NCBI RefSeq assembly: GCF_900109575.1
Contig: NZ_FOAF01000013.1
Span: 57,016 to 121,015, forward strand
DNA length: 64,000 nucleotides
Direction of reading: 5' to 3'
Source of the DNA: Olivibacter domesticus
GTDB taxonomy: Bacteria > Bacteroidota > Bacteroidia > Sphingobacteriales > Sphingobacteriaceae
Below are positions 52,681-64,000 of this stretch, piece by piece. Position 1 is the stretch's first letter, and every line of letters begins with the position of its first letter. A program made the translations under genes and the position numbers. The notes under the pieces are model-generated. The model did not search any database. It was not told the origin of the DNA and was given only the letters and a program-made list of their open reading frames with translations.

Positions 52681-53964
52681 ATGGCATCCTTTCCAAGCAT
52701 AGCCTAGCACAATCAGAAAGCAGCTTAAAGGCACAAGGTAACCTATCTGTATATTGTCTTGAAAATAGTCGATCATACTTCCCATACCATAGGGAAGAAT
52801 GGCCCCTCCAACAATCGACATAATCAGCCAAGACGAGGCAGATTTTGTTTGATCACCTAGTCCCACTATTCCCAAAGCAAATATGGTGGGGAACATAATC
52901 GACATAAAAAAGCCAAGAAGACCCAAAGCGTATACGACATATGTACCCGTACCAAACACCGCTACAAGGCAAAGAACAATTGCCGCCAGTGTAAAACAGA
53001 TCAATAAACGCTGGGAGCTAGTAAAACGTAATAAAAAAGTACCGACAAATCTGCCCAGCATAAATAAAAAGCCGTAGATTCCTAGATAATATCCCGCGGT
53101 CCTTTCATCTACGCCGGCCCCTTGTTGAGCCATCCGGATAAAAAAACTAGTAATACATACCTGAGCGCCTACATAAAAAAACTGAGAAAGCACAGCCAAT
53201 GAAAGATGTCTATGTTTCAACACGGCAAAAAAGCCCGGCTTTTCCGCATTTTCCTCTTGTTTAATTTTTATCTCGGGAAGTTTTATAAAACAAAACAGCA
53301 GCGCTACAATGAGTAAAATTGTCCCTAAAATGATATAAGGCAATTTAACCGCCGACGCTTCTTCTATAAAATAACTCATTCGTTCTACGGAAGGCATAGC
53401 AGCCAATGCTTCCTTTGAATACTCCTTCCCTGAGAGAATAAAATTTGCCCCAACAATAGGTGCAACCATTGCTGCCAACCCATTAAAAGAGGCGGCTAAG
53501 TTTAATCGATTGCTAGCCGTAGCCGGGTCACCTAGTACCGCAGCGTAGGGGTTAGCCGTAGTTTCTAATATAGCCAAGCCGCATCCTATGATAAAAAGTG
53601 CGACCAAGAAAAGTTCATAACTCAATTTGTTGGCTGCAGGAACAAAAAGATAGGCTCCTGCTGCGAACACTAACAATCCGATGATGATGCAGTATTTATA
53701 TCCCAAGCGCTTAAGCAGCATCCCCGCAGGTATCGCCATGATAAAATAGGCAAAAAACACCGCTGTATCTACCAATGTTGATTGGCTATTACTGAGGTTA
53801 CATGCTTTCTTCAAATGAGGAATCAAAATAGAGTCGAGATTATGGGCCATTCCCCACAGAAAAAACAGGCCTGTCACCAATATAAATGGTAGTAGGAATT
53901 TTTTCTGTCCCTGTTTGTATTCCTGCTCTGCTGGTTCCAGATTTTCTATGATTACATCCATCAA
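52669..53964 (-). CDS. FucP-family MFS sugar:proton symporter
   Basis: 431 residues, twelve transmembrane helices. Family signature: FLLPFILVTGLFFLWGMAHNLDSILIPHLK in type (FFLWGMAHNLDSILIPH), then FFAYFIMAIPAGML, and GLAILETTANPYAAVLGD, where Glu and Asn line the sugar site of FucP. It imports a 6-deoxyhexose or similar monosaccharide across the inner membrane; in this setting L-rhamnose, galactose or arabinose released by the glycosidases is likely. It starts 8 bp after the MaoC gene stop and so is co-transcribed with the CoA-transferase block. Confidence 0.92.
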   Translation of the reverse strand: MMDVIIENLEPAEQEYKQGQKKFLLPFILVTGLFFLWGMAHNLDSILIPHLKKACNLSNSQSTLVDTAVFFAYFIMAIPAGMLLKRLGYKYCIIIGLLVFAAGAYLFVPAANKLSYELFLVALFIIGCGLAILETTANPYAAVLGDPATASNRLNLAASFNGLAAMVAPIVGANFILSGKEYSKEALAAMPSVERMSYFIEEASAVKLPYIILGTILLIVALLFCFIKLPEIKIKQEENAEKPGFFAVLKHRHLSLAVLSQFFYVGAQVCITSFFIRMAQQGAGVDERTAGYYLGIYGFLFMLGRFVGTFLLRFTSSQRLLICFTLAAIVLCLVAVFGTGTYVVYALGLLGFFMSIMFPTIFALGIVGLGDQTKSASSWLIMSIVGGAILPYGMGSMIDYFQDNIQIGYLVPLSCFLIVLGYAWKGCHVRY

Positions 53965-53972
53965 CCCAAAAA

Positions 53973-54419
53973 TTAGTATGCTTTCCTTTTAGCGAGTAAA
54001 ATATGATCCGCTACTAGTACCGTTTCGCCATGCTGGTTAATCACTTCCACATGCTCTGTAATAGTACCATATTCCGGTTTTTTTGCATCCCCTTTCTCAC
54101 TAATAGTAATCTCCGAATGAAGGGTATCACCAATAAAAACGGGTTTTACAAAACGTAATCGATCGTAACCTTTCGAGAATGCCTCCGGATTAATCTCCGA
54201 AGCGGTGAGGCCAATACCTATACTGAATACCATCGTTCCGTGTGCTATGCGCTGCCCAAAGTCCTGTGTTTTACACCATTCTGCATCCATATGATGCGGA
54301 AAAAAATCACCTGTATGCCCCGCGTGTACCACAAAATCAGTCTCTGTGATGGTTCTGCCTAAGGTTATCCGTTTATCATTTAATTGATAATCTTCAAAAA
54401 AAATAGATTTAAAATACAT
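53973..54419 (-). CDS. MaoC-family (R)-hydratase/dehydratase
   Basis: 148 residues from the ATG at 54419; the ATG at 54458 would overlap the upstream gene by 17 nt and add 13 atypical residues. It has the single hot-dog fold with active-site Asp38 and His43 in [10 protein letters not shown]; the usual Asn of GDxNPxH is Phe here. [20 protein letters not shown] and [18 protein letters not shown] are also typical of the family. These enzymes add or remove water at enoyl-CoA thioesters, and close relatives include mesaconyl-CoA hydratases. Placed after two CoA-transferases, a step on a CoA thioester is likely. The substrate is unknown. Confidence 0.9.
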   Translation of the reverse strand: MYFKSIFFEDYQLNDKRITLGRTITETDFVVHAGHTGDFFPHHMDAEWCKTQDFGQRIAHGTMVFSIGIGLTASEINPEAFSKGYDRLRFVKPVFIGDTLHSEITISEKGDAKKPEYGTITEHVEVINQHGETVLVADHILLAKRKAY

Positions 54420-54441
54420 TTCAATATAATTGCTTGGTAAT

Positions 54442-55512
54442 CTAAAGTGTTTTTTCAATTATTACTCCTCCCTTATCACTACTGCTATAAGCGCTTTCTA
54501 CCACCGCCATCGTATGAATCACATCTTCTACACTCGCGGCTAATTGACTGGATTCGCCATTCTTATACCGCATTAATGCCGACATACTTCCTATAAAAGC
54601 ATCCGGGAACCAAGAGCCTTCGATAGCCAGTTTTTTCCATTGTGGTTTTTCGCCTTCTTGAAGCAGACAATATTCAAAGTCATCAGGCACACCATGCGGA
54701 TAATCCATCAATAATCCCATTTTTGCCTTTATAGCACCCTGCGTACCCTCCCATTTGATATAGCTTTCCTGGTGCTGCGGACCGAAATCATGATCGTGAT
54801 TGGTATTTATAACCGCATGAAGGGTATCTCCATAATCAAATAAGATAGTCGAACGAGATGACGAGAGCTCTTTCTTTGGATGTTTAAGTGTCTTGGCCAT
54901 GATACTGATCGGATCTCCAAAAAAAGATCGGATGAGGTCGATATAATGAATACTATGGTACTGTATTTCCAATCTGGGATGTACTTTTACTAACGGAAAA
55001 AGTTCCCATGGAGTTTGTACCGTCACCTTTATTTCCATATCATACACCTCACCAATAAATCCATTTTCGATTAAGTATCTTGCGGCGTTGACATAAGGTG
55101 CTACGCGCAATTGGCAATTGATTGCTGCCGCCAATTTCTTTTTGCGACAAATGGCCAGTATATCTTTACTCTGCCAAAAATAGTCGCCCATTGGTTTCTG
55201 TATAAGTACCGCACTCTCATCAGGTAATTGTTCAAGGATGCTTACAAACTGCTCTGGCATCAATGTAATATCATATACCGCGTTAGCGGGTGCATTTTTT
55301 ACAGCATCCGCAATATCATCATACACATAAGGAATGTTAAACTTAGTTGCTAAACTTTCGGCTTTTGCTCGCGTGCGATTGGTGATACCTATTACATCAA
55401 AACCAGCTTTCTGATAAGCTGGCAAATGAGCGTCACCTACAATACCTCCTGCACCAATCATTACAATGGGAAGAGTTTTTTGTGGTAATATGGGTTGATA
55501 CGGTATGTTCAT
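54442..55512 (-). CDS. Gfo/Idh/MocA-family oxidoreductase
   Basis: 356 residues without a signal peptide. The Rossmann motif [17 protein letters not shown] binds NAD(P). [10 protein letters not shown] corresponds to the EKP motif with Glu replaced by Gln but the key Lys kept. The C-terminal alpha/beta domain has [16 protein letters not shown], with the His pair near the active site. Family members oxidise or epimerise sugars, sugar acids and inositols. It is co-transcribed with two CoA-transferases and the MaoC gene, with 13 bp and near-zero spacing, so it probably performs the redox step of the same pathway. Substrate is unknown. Confidence 0.9.
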   Translation of the reverse strand: MNIPYQPILPQKTLPIVMIGAGGIVGDAHLPAYQKAGFDVIGITNRTRAKAESLATKFNIPYVYDDIADAVKNAPANAVYDITLMPEQFVSILEQLPDESAVLIQKPMGDYFWQSKDILAICRKKKLAAAINCQLRVAPYVNAARYLIENGFIGEVYDMEIKVTVQTPWELFPLVKVHPRLEIQYHSIHYIDLIRSFFGDPISIMAKTLKHPKKELSSSRSTILFDYGDTLHAVINTNHDHDFGPQHQESYIKWEGTQGAIKAKMGLLMDYPHGVPDDFEYCLLQEGEKPQWKKLAIEGSWFPDAFIGSMSALMRYKNGESSQLAASVEDVIHTMAVVESAYSSSDKGGVIIEKTL

Positions 55513-55525
55513 TATGCTAAATATT

Positions 55526-56758
55526 TCATAATAGATCTAACTGATGCAGATCTTTTTGAGTTTCTTTTAATAATTGCTGAATAGGAATGTCCTTCTGTAT
55601 TGCCTGCTGAATAAGCTGATCAATCCGTCCGGCTACGATTGCCCAGTCCTTACGTTGCGGAAGTGTATTTGATAATTGGTGCAGTTGTTCGAGTTTATGG
55701 TAATATGGAATGAGCTGGTTGATCTCTCCATCTTGCCAAGTCGAGAGCCGGCATCCGATACCTCCTGACATTGTTAATTTCTTATCCTGAATAGGATTTA
55801 CAGCAAAACGAATAAAATCATATGCCATCTCTTTATGCTTACTTCCGGCCCCAATGGTATATAACCAATAGACATTCAGTGAAGTAGATTTCCCTCCCAA
55901 TCCCTTTGGTATGGGTGCCACATCCACTTTACCTTTCACTTCTATATCGTCAGACACCTCGCATACAGCAGCAAAACCAAACCAATTGATCATCATCGCC
56001 GCTTCACCACGGGCAAAGGCAGCACCAGCCTGCACGGAATCATATGTAAAAGATGCTGGGTGCATCACATCCTTGTTTTGCACTAAACCTTTATAAAAAG
56101 CTAAAGCGTCCACTGCTTCTGGTGTGTCGATATTTAATAGACCGTTATTTCCCATTAAACTTCCCCCCCGGCTCCATAATTGTAAACAGAAGTCAAAAAC
56201 AGCATTATGACCGTCAGGATAAATACCCATCACCACGCCAAAAAGGTTTTTAGCCGGTTGATGAAAAAAATGAGCAACCTCTAAAAATTCATCCCAGGTT
56301 TGTGGAACTGATAGCGGCCTACTATATTGAGCTGAAAAGCGTTCTTTATTGCCTGGTTCTTCAAATAAGTCCTTTCGATATACCAAACATTCCGGACCAT
56401 CATGAAAGGGCAGTCCGACAACATCGTCTCCAAATTGTTGTAAGTTCAACAAAGCCTTGCTCCAGCCAGCGGGATAATCGGTGGGGGGATCTTTTTTCAG
56501 ATACGATGTTAAACTTGTTAGTCCTTGCTGCGTATAAGCTTCATAAACCCAGTCAGTATTCATATGCGCAATATCCCAATCACCCTTTCGTAAGCCCTCT
56601 TTTTCAATAGTGCTTTCATAAAGATCGTGTAGATCCATTGCTACCATTTCAAGTGCTAAATCACATCCGGAAGAGGCACAATAGGCTTCCCAAGCTTCCT
56701 CGATAGCTTTTTCAAATGGTTCAAATTTTCTTACAGCAATTCGCAGTTTATCGGGCAT
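55526..56758 (-). CDS. Solute-binding-protein homologue lacking a signal peptide (SBP1)
   Basis: 410 residues of the family-1 extracellular sugar-binding type: two-lobed SBP features include WDIAHMNTDWVYEAYTQQGL, VGLPFHDGPECLVYRKDLF, PQTWDEFLEVA and GEAAMMINWFG. Yet the protein begins MPDKLRIAVRKFEPFEK, straight into beta-strand 1, with no signal peptide or lipobox. Its ATG is only 1 nt from the upstream CoA-transferase stop, so no exported form is hidden. No ABC permease or ATPase gene is in the window. It is therefore probably a cytosolic ligand-binding protein or has become an enzyme subunit. A second such protein is at 59055. Confidence 0.85.
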   Translation of the reverse strand: MPDKLRIAVRKFEPFEKAIEEAWEAYCASSGCDLALEMVAMDLHDLYESTIEKEGLRKGDWDIAHMNTDWVYEAYTQQGLTSLTSYLKKDPPTDYPAGWSKALLNLQQFGDDVVGLPFHDGPECLVYRKDLFEEPGNKERFSAQYSRPLSVPQTWDEFLEVAHFFHQPAKNLFGVVMGIYPDGHNAVFDFCLQLWSRGGSLMGNNGLLNIDTPEAVDALAFYKGLVQNKDVMHPASFTYDSVQAGAAFARGEAAMMINWFGFAAVCEVSDDIEVKGKVDVAPIPKGLGGKSTSLNVYWLYTIGAGSKHKEMAYDFIRFAVNPIQDKKLTMSGGIGCRLSTWQDGEINQLIPYYHKLEQLHQLSNTLPQRKDWAIVAGRIDQLIQQAIQKDIPIQQLLKETQKDLHQLDLL

Positions 56759-56759
56759 A

Positions 56760-57905
56760 TTACTTTTCTGTTAATTCTTTTAATATTGCGTCATTATCCT
56801 GCCCCAGCGCGGGTGACCCAATGGGTGAGTAAAGGCGCTCGCCATCAATCCGAATAGGACACCGTGTAGTTTGATACTGAAAACCATCTTTCATCATGAC
56901 CTCCTGTAACATGTTTAACGATTTAAAGCCCTCGTGCACCAATAGACGATCCCATGTAAGCACATCCGCACACCAGATATCAGCCGGCTCTAAAATAGCC
57001 AGCCAATGCTGCGTAATCTCATTTCTCAAGTGCTTTGCTAAAATGGCCTTAATCTCATCTCTCTTATCGAAAGCATCTGTCGTCACGGTGTACACTTCCA
57101 ATGCTTCACAGCCCAATAGTTTACCTAATACAGGGATGGCACCCATCGCTAAAGCTAAATGGCCGTCTTGTGTCTGATAGATTCCATAAGGCGCTCCTAA
57201 ATAAGCATGTGCATTATTAACCTGCGTGCGCTGTGGTAACAGACCTCCATCTTTATAAAAAGTGGTGACTGCTTCAAACTGGAAATCATAGGCCGATTCA
57301 ATCATGCTTACTTGCACCAAAGCTCCCTGTTTGGTGATACCCTTACCCAGTAAACAGGCTAAAATACCCTGCACTAGATTAGCTCCGGCCAACATATCAA
57401 CAATAGAAAGTCCCATCGGTACGGGACCATCTGCTGCATTTCCACTTAACCAGGTAAGTCCTGTAAGTGATTGCAGTAATAAATCCTGCCCAGGTCTATC
57501 CCGCCAAGGCCCCTCCGTACCATACCCCGATATTTCTGCATACACAATAGCTGGATTGATCTTGATAACTTCTTCAAAATGAAGACCTAATCGTTCCATT
57601 ACGCCAGGGCGAAAATTATGTATCATCACATCTGCTTTGGCTATCAATGTTTTAACCAAAGCAATATCTTCCTCTTTCTTTAAATCCGCCGCAAAACTCT
57701 CTTTATTACGGTTAATGGCATGAAAAACCGATGACTCCCCATTCATAACCACATCCGAAGTATACAAACTACGACAGATGTCGCCAGTGCCAGGCTTTTC
57801 CACCTTGATTACCCGTGCACCCAGATCGGCCAGACGTAAACTGGCAGAAGGCCCCGAGAGAAATTGACTAAAATCAACCACCAAATAATCTGCTAAAGGC
57901 TTCAT
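56760..57905 (-). CDS. CaiB/BaiF family III CoA-transferase (1)
   Basis: 381 residues. Family III transferases move CoA between carboxylates through an aspartyl-CoA anhydride. The N-terminus [21 protein letters not shown], the motif [25 protein letters not shown] and SGYGTEGPW are diagnostic; the catalytic Asp170 is in [11 protein letters not shown]. It overlaps the second transferase by 4 nt and shares about half its residues by eye, so the pair arose by duplication. Both keep the catalytic Asp, so both may be active, or they may form a heterodimer. Substrate unknown. Confidence 0.92.
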   Translation of the reverse strand: MKPLADYLVVDFSQFLSGPSASLRLADLGARVIKVEKPGTGDICRSLYTSDVVMNGESSVFHAINRNKESFAADLKKEEDIALVKTLIAKADVMIHNFRPGVMERLGLHFEEVIKINPAIVYAEISGYGTEGPWRDRPGQDLLLQSLTGLTWLSGNAADGPVPMGLSIVDMLAGANLVQGILACLLGKGITKQGALVQVSMIESAYDFQFEAVTTFYKDGGLLPQRTQVNNAHAYLGAPYGIYQTQDGHLALAMGAIPVLGKLLGCEALEVYTVTTDAFDKRDEIKAILAKHLRNEITQHWLAILEPADIWCADVLTWDRLLVHEGFKSLNMLQEVMMKDGFQYQTTRCPIRIDGERLYSPIGSPALGQDNDAILKELTEK

Positions 57906-59053
57906 CGTTCAGCTATATTAAATTCACTATTAATCTTGTCAGTATCCTCACCCGTTTTAGGAGCAGCCTTATCAGCATATAACTTTTGTTTATTGATTTG
58001 TATTGGACTTCTCGTGGTCGTCAATTTCTTACCATCGGGCAGTTTTAGGTCTTGTATCATACCTAATGCATCAAAGGCTTCATGCTGCAATGCCTGCTGA
58101 TAATTATAAACCGAAGAACACCAAATCCCTTCCTTGTCCAAGCGAGCTCGCCAATATTCCGTGCTATTATCTCCTAGGTGTTCGCCAAGTTTTGTTGCTA
58201 TTTCATCTCTTTTTTCAAACCAGGTAGCTTTATCTTGGTACAACGTTAAGTCGCAACCGATACTTTTCCCTATTTTCATTAAATCTCCCATGGCGAGTGT
58301 CAGGTAGCCATCGCTTGTTTTGTAAATACCGTAGGGTGCACTGAGGTAGGGATGTCCTCCTCCCCGAACACCACTTCGCTGAGGCAAACGGCCTCCATCA
58401 TTTAAATGAGTTGTTAGCAGCTCAAACTGTAAATCTAAAACAGATTCCAGCAGACTTACCTCTACCAGCACACTTTCACCTGTCTTATTCCTCTTTAATA
58501 GGGCGGCTAGAATGCCTTGCGTCAGGTGGGCTCCACAGGCCATATCAGCAGTAGCCAATCCAAAAGGAACAGGTCCGTCGTTCTTGGTTCCCGACAACCA
58601 TGTTAATCCAGAAAGCGATTGAATCAATAGGTCTTGACCAGGTTTGTTTGCCCATGGCCCCTCTGTACCATAACCTGTCACAACACCATAAACAATTTTA
58701 GGATTTAGCTCGCGCACCTCTTGATAAGTGAGTCCAATTTTTTCCATTACACCTGGCCTAAAATTATGAGTCATTACATCGGCACGTGCAATTAACTTTT
58801 TTACGTCAGCTAAATCAGCTGCATTTTTGAGATCAGCAGCATAAGACTCTTTATTTCTATTAATGGTATGAAACACTAAACTATCGTCTTCAATAAATAG
58901 GTTTTTAATGGCAATCTGACGTCCACCTTCCCCCTTACCAGGTCGCTCTATCTTAATAACCCGCGCACCCAAGTCTGCCAATTTAAGTCCCGCCGTAGGG
59001 CCAGCCATAAATTGAGCAAACTCTAATACTACTATTCCAGCTAAAGGCTTCAT
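57902..59053 (-). CDS. CaiB/BaiF family III CoA-transferase (2)
   Basis: 383 residues, paralogue of the gene at 56760. Catalytic Asp170 is in [36 protein letters not shown] and TGYGTEGPW are conserved. It starts 1 nt after the SBP2 stop and its own stop overlaps the next start (ATGA), giving strict translational coupling. The two paralogues differ in the loop at ~40-58 and around 225-235 ([15 protein letters not shown] against [12 protein letters not shown]), which may mark different acyl partners. Confidence 0.92.
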   Translation of the reverse strand: MKPLAGIVVLEFAQFMAGPTAGLKLADLGARVIKIERPGKGEGGRQIAIKNLFIEDDSLVFHTINRNKESYAADLKNAADLADVKKLIARADVMTHNFRPGVMEKIGLTYQEVRELNPKIVYGVVTGYGTEGPWANKPGQDLLIQSLSGLTWLSGTKNDGPVPFGLATADMACGAHLTQGILAALLKRNKTGESVLVEVSLLESVLDLQFELLTTHLNDGGRLPQRSGVRGGGHPYLSAPYGIYKTSDGYLTLAMGDLMKIGKSIGCDLTLYQDKATWFEKRDEIATKLGEHLGDNSTEYWRARLDKEGIWCSSVYNYQQALQHEAFDALGMIQDLKLPDGKKLTTTRSPIQINKQKLYADKAAPKTGEDTDKINSEFNIAER

Positions 59054-59054
59054 A

Positions 59055-60224
59055 TCAAGCTAATACTTTTGATTCGTTGTAAAGTTCATTTAACTTCGTT
59101 AATACAGCTTGTTCCTTACCCCCTTTAATAATATAATCTCTCACAATGTCACCAGCATGATCTTGAAAAAACATATGTCCATGATAGCGAGGCCTTAAAA
59201 AGGCCCGCTCTAAGGCAGGTAAGGTATTATAGAAATAATTCCCACTTAATTTATTCGTATGAACCGCTTTCCATGCTTTTAAGTGTCCAGGCTGACCTCC
59301 GTTATCAAAAAATAATCCCTGTTGGCATATTGGTGAGGCCACGTAGCGCACATATTGCATAGCTTCCGATAGGTGCTTACATTTTGCCGAAACAGCAAGG
59401 CCTGTTCCTCCCAATGTGCTCCGCATGTTTTCTTTATTTGTTAGACTTACCAAGTCATGAAAATGTAGTACCCGTTCGGCATAACCATGGCGTGCATAAT
59501 TTGAATAGCCATATGCAAAGGGGCAGTACACAATGTCATCCGTATTCACCATCGTTTCGTAAACCTTTATGGGATTATAGTGATGAAACCGTTTATCCAC
59601 TTTGTCTGCCAATTGTTTAAATAATTGCAGTGCCTTTATTCCTATTTCCTTGCTGATTACCTCACGCTCTGTTTGGCAAGGGTCCTCTCCAAGCGAACAG
59701 CAGAACATATAGAAGCTCATGAGGGTATCAATGGGAATTAAGGAAAAGCCTACCTTACCACTGTCGGCTATTGAAAGCAGCTCTTTATAAGTTTTAGGTA
59801 GCTGCATCGCATGCTTTTTTAATAGGTCAGGTCTACTGGAGGCTACAGGAGTGGCAGCATCAATCGGTAATGCCCATTGGTGCTCGTCAAAGTGGTAGCT
59901 TATATACGAATGCCCTACACTATGGTCTTGTTGATCTTTTAGATCAGCTTCTGATAAATAGCTATCTAAGGGTAAAATACTTTTCGTGCGAGCAGCAAAT
60001 CCGGCCCAAGGGTGATCTATCACTAATAAATCATATATTTCTGCCAGCTGTTGCACCGAAAAATCAGCAAAAGCCTGTAATGAGCGCTTTTCCCATGTTA
60101 TTTCCACGTGCGGATTTAGCTCACTGAACCGCTGCGCAGTAGCGACCATAGGGGTGAACCCTCTACTATGATTCCAAGTAATTCCTTTTAGTACGATGCG
60201 TTTATTTTCCACGGACAAATTCAC
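59055..60224 (-). CDS. Solute-binding-protein homologue lacking a signal peptide (SBP2)
   Basis: 389 residues, start codon GTG at 60224, directly after the TAA of the GH2 gene and in the same frame. It is a divergent family-1 SBP: IVLKGITWNHSRGFTPM, YDLLVIDHPWAGFAA, WALPIDAATPVASSRPDLL and GGTGLAVSAKCKHLSEAMQYVRYV. There is no signal peptide or lipobox, and none can be supplied from upstream. Similar in layout to SBP1 but quite different in sequence, so the two are not a recent duplication. A cytosolic binding or catalytic role is inferred. Confidence 0.83.
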   Translation of the reverse strand: MNLSVENKRIVLKGITWNHSRGFTPMVATAQRFSELNPHVEITWEKRSLQAFADFSVQQLAEIYDLLVIDHPWAGFAARTKSILPLDSYLSEADLKDQQDHSVGHSYISYHFDEHQWALPIDAATPVASSRPDLLKKHAMQLPKTYKELLSIADSGKVGFSLIPIDTLMSFYMFCCSLGEDPCQTEREVISKEIGIKALQLFKQLADKVDKRFHHYNPIKVYETMVNTDDIVYCPFAYGYSNYARHGYAERVLHFHDLVSLTNKENMRSTLGGTGLAVSAKCKHLSEAMQYVRYVASPICQQGLFFDNGGQPGHLKAWKAVHTNKLSGNYFYNTLPALERAFLRPRYHGHMFFQDHAGDIVRDYIIKGGKEQAVLTKLNELYNESKVLA

Positions 60225-63551
<3,327 letters not shown>

Positions 63552-63568
63552 CTAGTGAATATCAAAAA

Positions 63569-63576
63569 TAAAGGTA
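63569..63576 (-). promoter_or_regulatory. Possible -7 box for the GH2-led operon
   Basis: On the minus strand TACCTTTA matches seven of the eight positions of TAnnTTTG, 36 bp before the GH2 ATG. No -33 box is seen. Confidence 0.3.
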
Positions 63577-63639
63577 TGCAAGCTGTTTTTTTTATAAGAA
63601 GTTGACTAGCTATTATAGGATATTATCATTTGATATTTT

Positions 63640-63658
63640 CTTTTTTCCCGCAAAAAAG
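63640..63658. repeat. Head hairpin of the dispersed repeat (copy 3, fragment)
   Basis: CTTTTTT-CCCGC-AAAAAAG has the same loop and arms as the head of the 21421 element. The GC-rich body of the family is absent; sequence leading to an IS110 transposase gene follows. Confidence 0.5.
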
Positions 63659-63732
63659 GTACTGTGTTAAATTCCAAATATTTTATAACTTTATTTTTTA
63701 TAAAGGAGAGCAGCGCAAGCTATTCATCCTGT

Positions 63733-63758
63733 GTAGGCAGATCTCAGTATCTGCCTAC
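63733..63758. terminator. Inverted repeat over the IS110 transposase stop codon
   Basis: GTAGGCAGAT (63733-63742) and ATCTGCCTAC (63749-63758) pair perfectly around CTCAGT. The transposase stop lies in the loop/arm, so it may end the transcript or protect the IS from outside transcription. Confidence 0.55.
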
Positions 63759-64000
63759 TTCCATTACAGCGTTATTTATTTGTTCTTCGAAAATATATTC
63801 CTGATCATTCTTCCATAAGATATATATTAAGATCAGCAACTTTCTAGCTACAGCAGTTATTCCGATTTTTTTAGCTGGCTTCCTGTCAATTATTCTTTCA
63901 TAAAATACTTTTAGATCTTTATTATATCGGCTAGCAGCGAGTGCAGGCATATAGAGTGCCTTTCTAATGAAGCTATTTCCTTTTTTTGATATCTTTGACT
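63744..64000 (-). mobile_element. IS110-family transposase, C-terminal part cut by window edge
   Basis: Minus-strand frame entering from beyond 64000 and ending in TGA at 63744, 85 codons visible. It reads SKISKKGNSFIRKALYMPAL, then AASRYNKDLKVFYERI and KKIGITAVARKLLILIYILW. This is the Transposase_20 (PF02371) C-terminal region with the catalytic-domain Ser/Arg-rich helices of IS110/IS1111 recombinases, which excise a circle and insert without terminal inverted repeats of the usual kind. The IS end should lie between 63744 and ~63660, but its exact edge cannot be set here. Confidence 0.85.

Noticed and set aside
55526..60224. ABC sugar transporter
   Set aside because: Neither SBP has an export signal, and no permease or ATPase gene is present.

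Overview
The window looks like chromosomal DNA of a Bacteroidota bacterium, most likely family Sphingobacteriaceae (Olivibacter, Sphingobacterium or Pedobacter type). The signs are SusC/SusD pairs, promoters of the TAnnTTTG type, almost no Shine-Dalgarno use, an moderately AT-rich composition, a LytS/LytTR two-component system and large glycan-degradation loci. The genus is a guess; the phylum is not.

Layout. 1-5.1 kb: edge of an unidentified exported protein, then a LiaF-like / LytS kinase / LytTR regulator / class C beta-lactamase-fold operon. 5.1-7.9 kb: purN, a thioredoxin-fold protein and purH. 8.1-13.8 kb: the cell-shape operon mreB-mreC-mreD-mrdA-rodA. 13.9-15.9 kb: a very acidic conserved protein and thymidine kinase. 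16-21.3 kb: a possible small RNA or leader, then a SusC/SusD pair whose SusC has a doubled N-terminal domain. 21.4-21.9 kb: a 444 bp repeat with terminal inverted repeats. 21.9-25.7 kb: DUF3472 protein, NlpE-like lipoprotein, HxlR regulator with a reductase, and tRNA-Phe. 26-28.8 kb: a two-gene membrane iron-sulfur oxidoreductase and an OmpA-like lipoprotein. 29-37.1 kb: a small polysaccharide utilisation locus (SusC, SusD, GH30), preceded by a 7TM receptor fused to a transposase-type DNA-binding domain. 37.2-41.4 kb: second repeat copy, a small acidic protein, dnaX with a likely programmed slippage site, and rpsF-rpsR-rplI.

41.5-63.5 kb is one long run of minus-strand genes: GH2, GH106, GH127, two esterases, a DUF5703 protein and a FucP-like sugar importer. 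This set fits breakdown of a rhamnose-, galactose- and arabinofuranose-containing plant polymer such as rhamnogalacturonan. In the middle of the run, tightly packed and partly overlapping, are two solute-binding-protein homologues without signal peptides or permeases, two CaiB/BaiF CoA-transferases, a Gfo/Idh/MocA oxidoreductase and a MaoC dehydratase. I cannot match this block to a described pathway, and it is the best candidate here for an undescribed metabolic system. The window ends in an IS110-family transposase.

The strongest leads are the receptor-transposase-domain fusion (35.2-37.1 kb), the CoA-transferase/cytosolic-SBP block (54.0-60.2 kb), the A10 slippage site in dnaX, the dispersed hairpin-headed repeat family, and a terminator-ended transcript upstream of the first susC. 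All functional calls come from reading the sequence; no database search was run.
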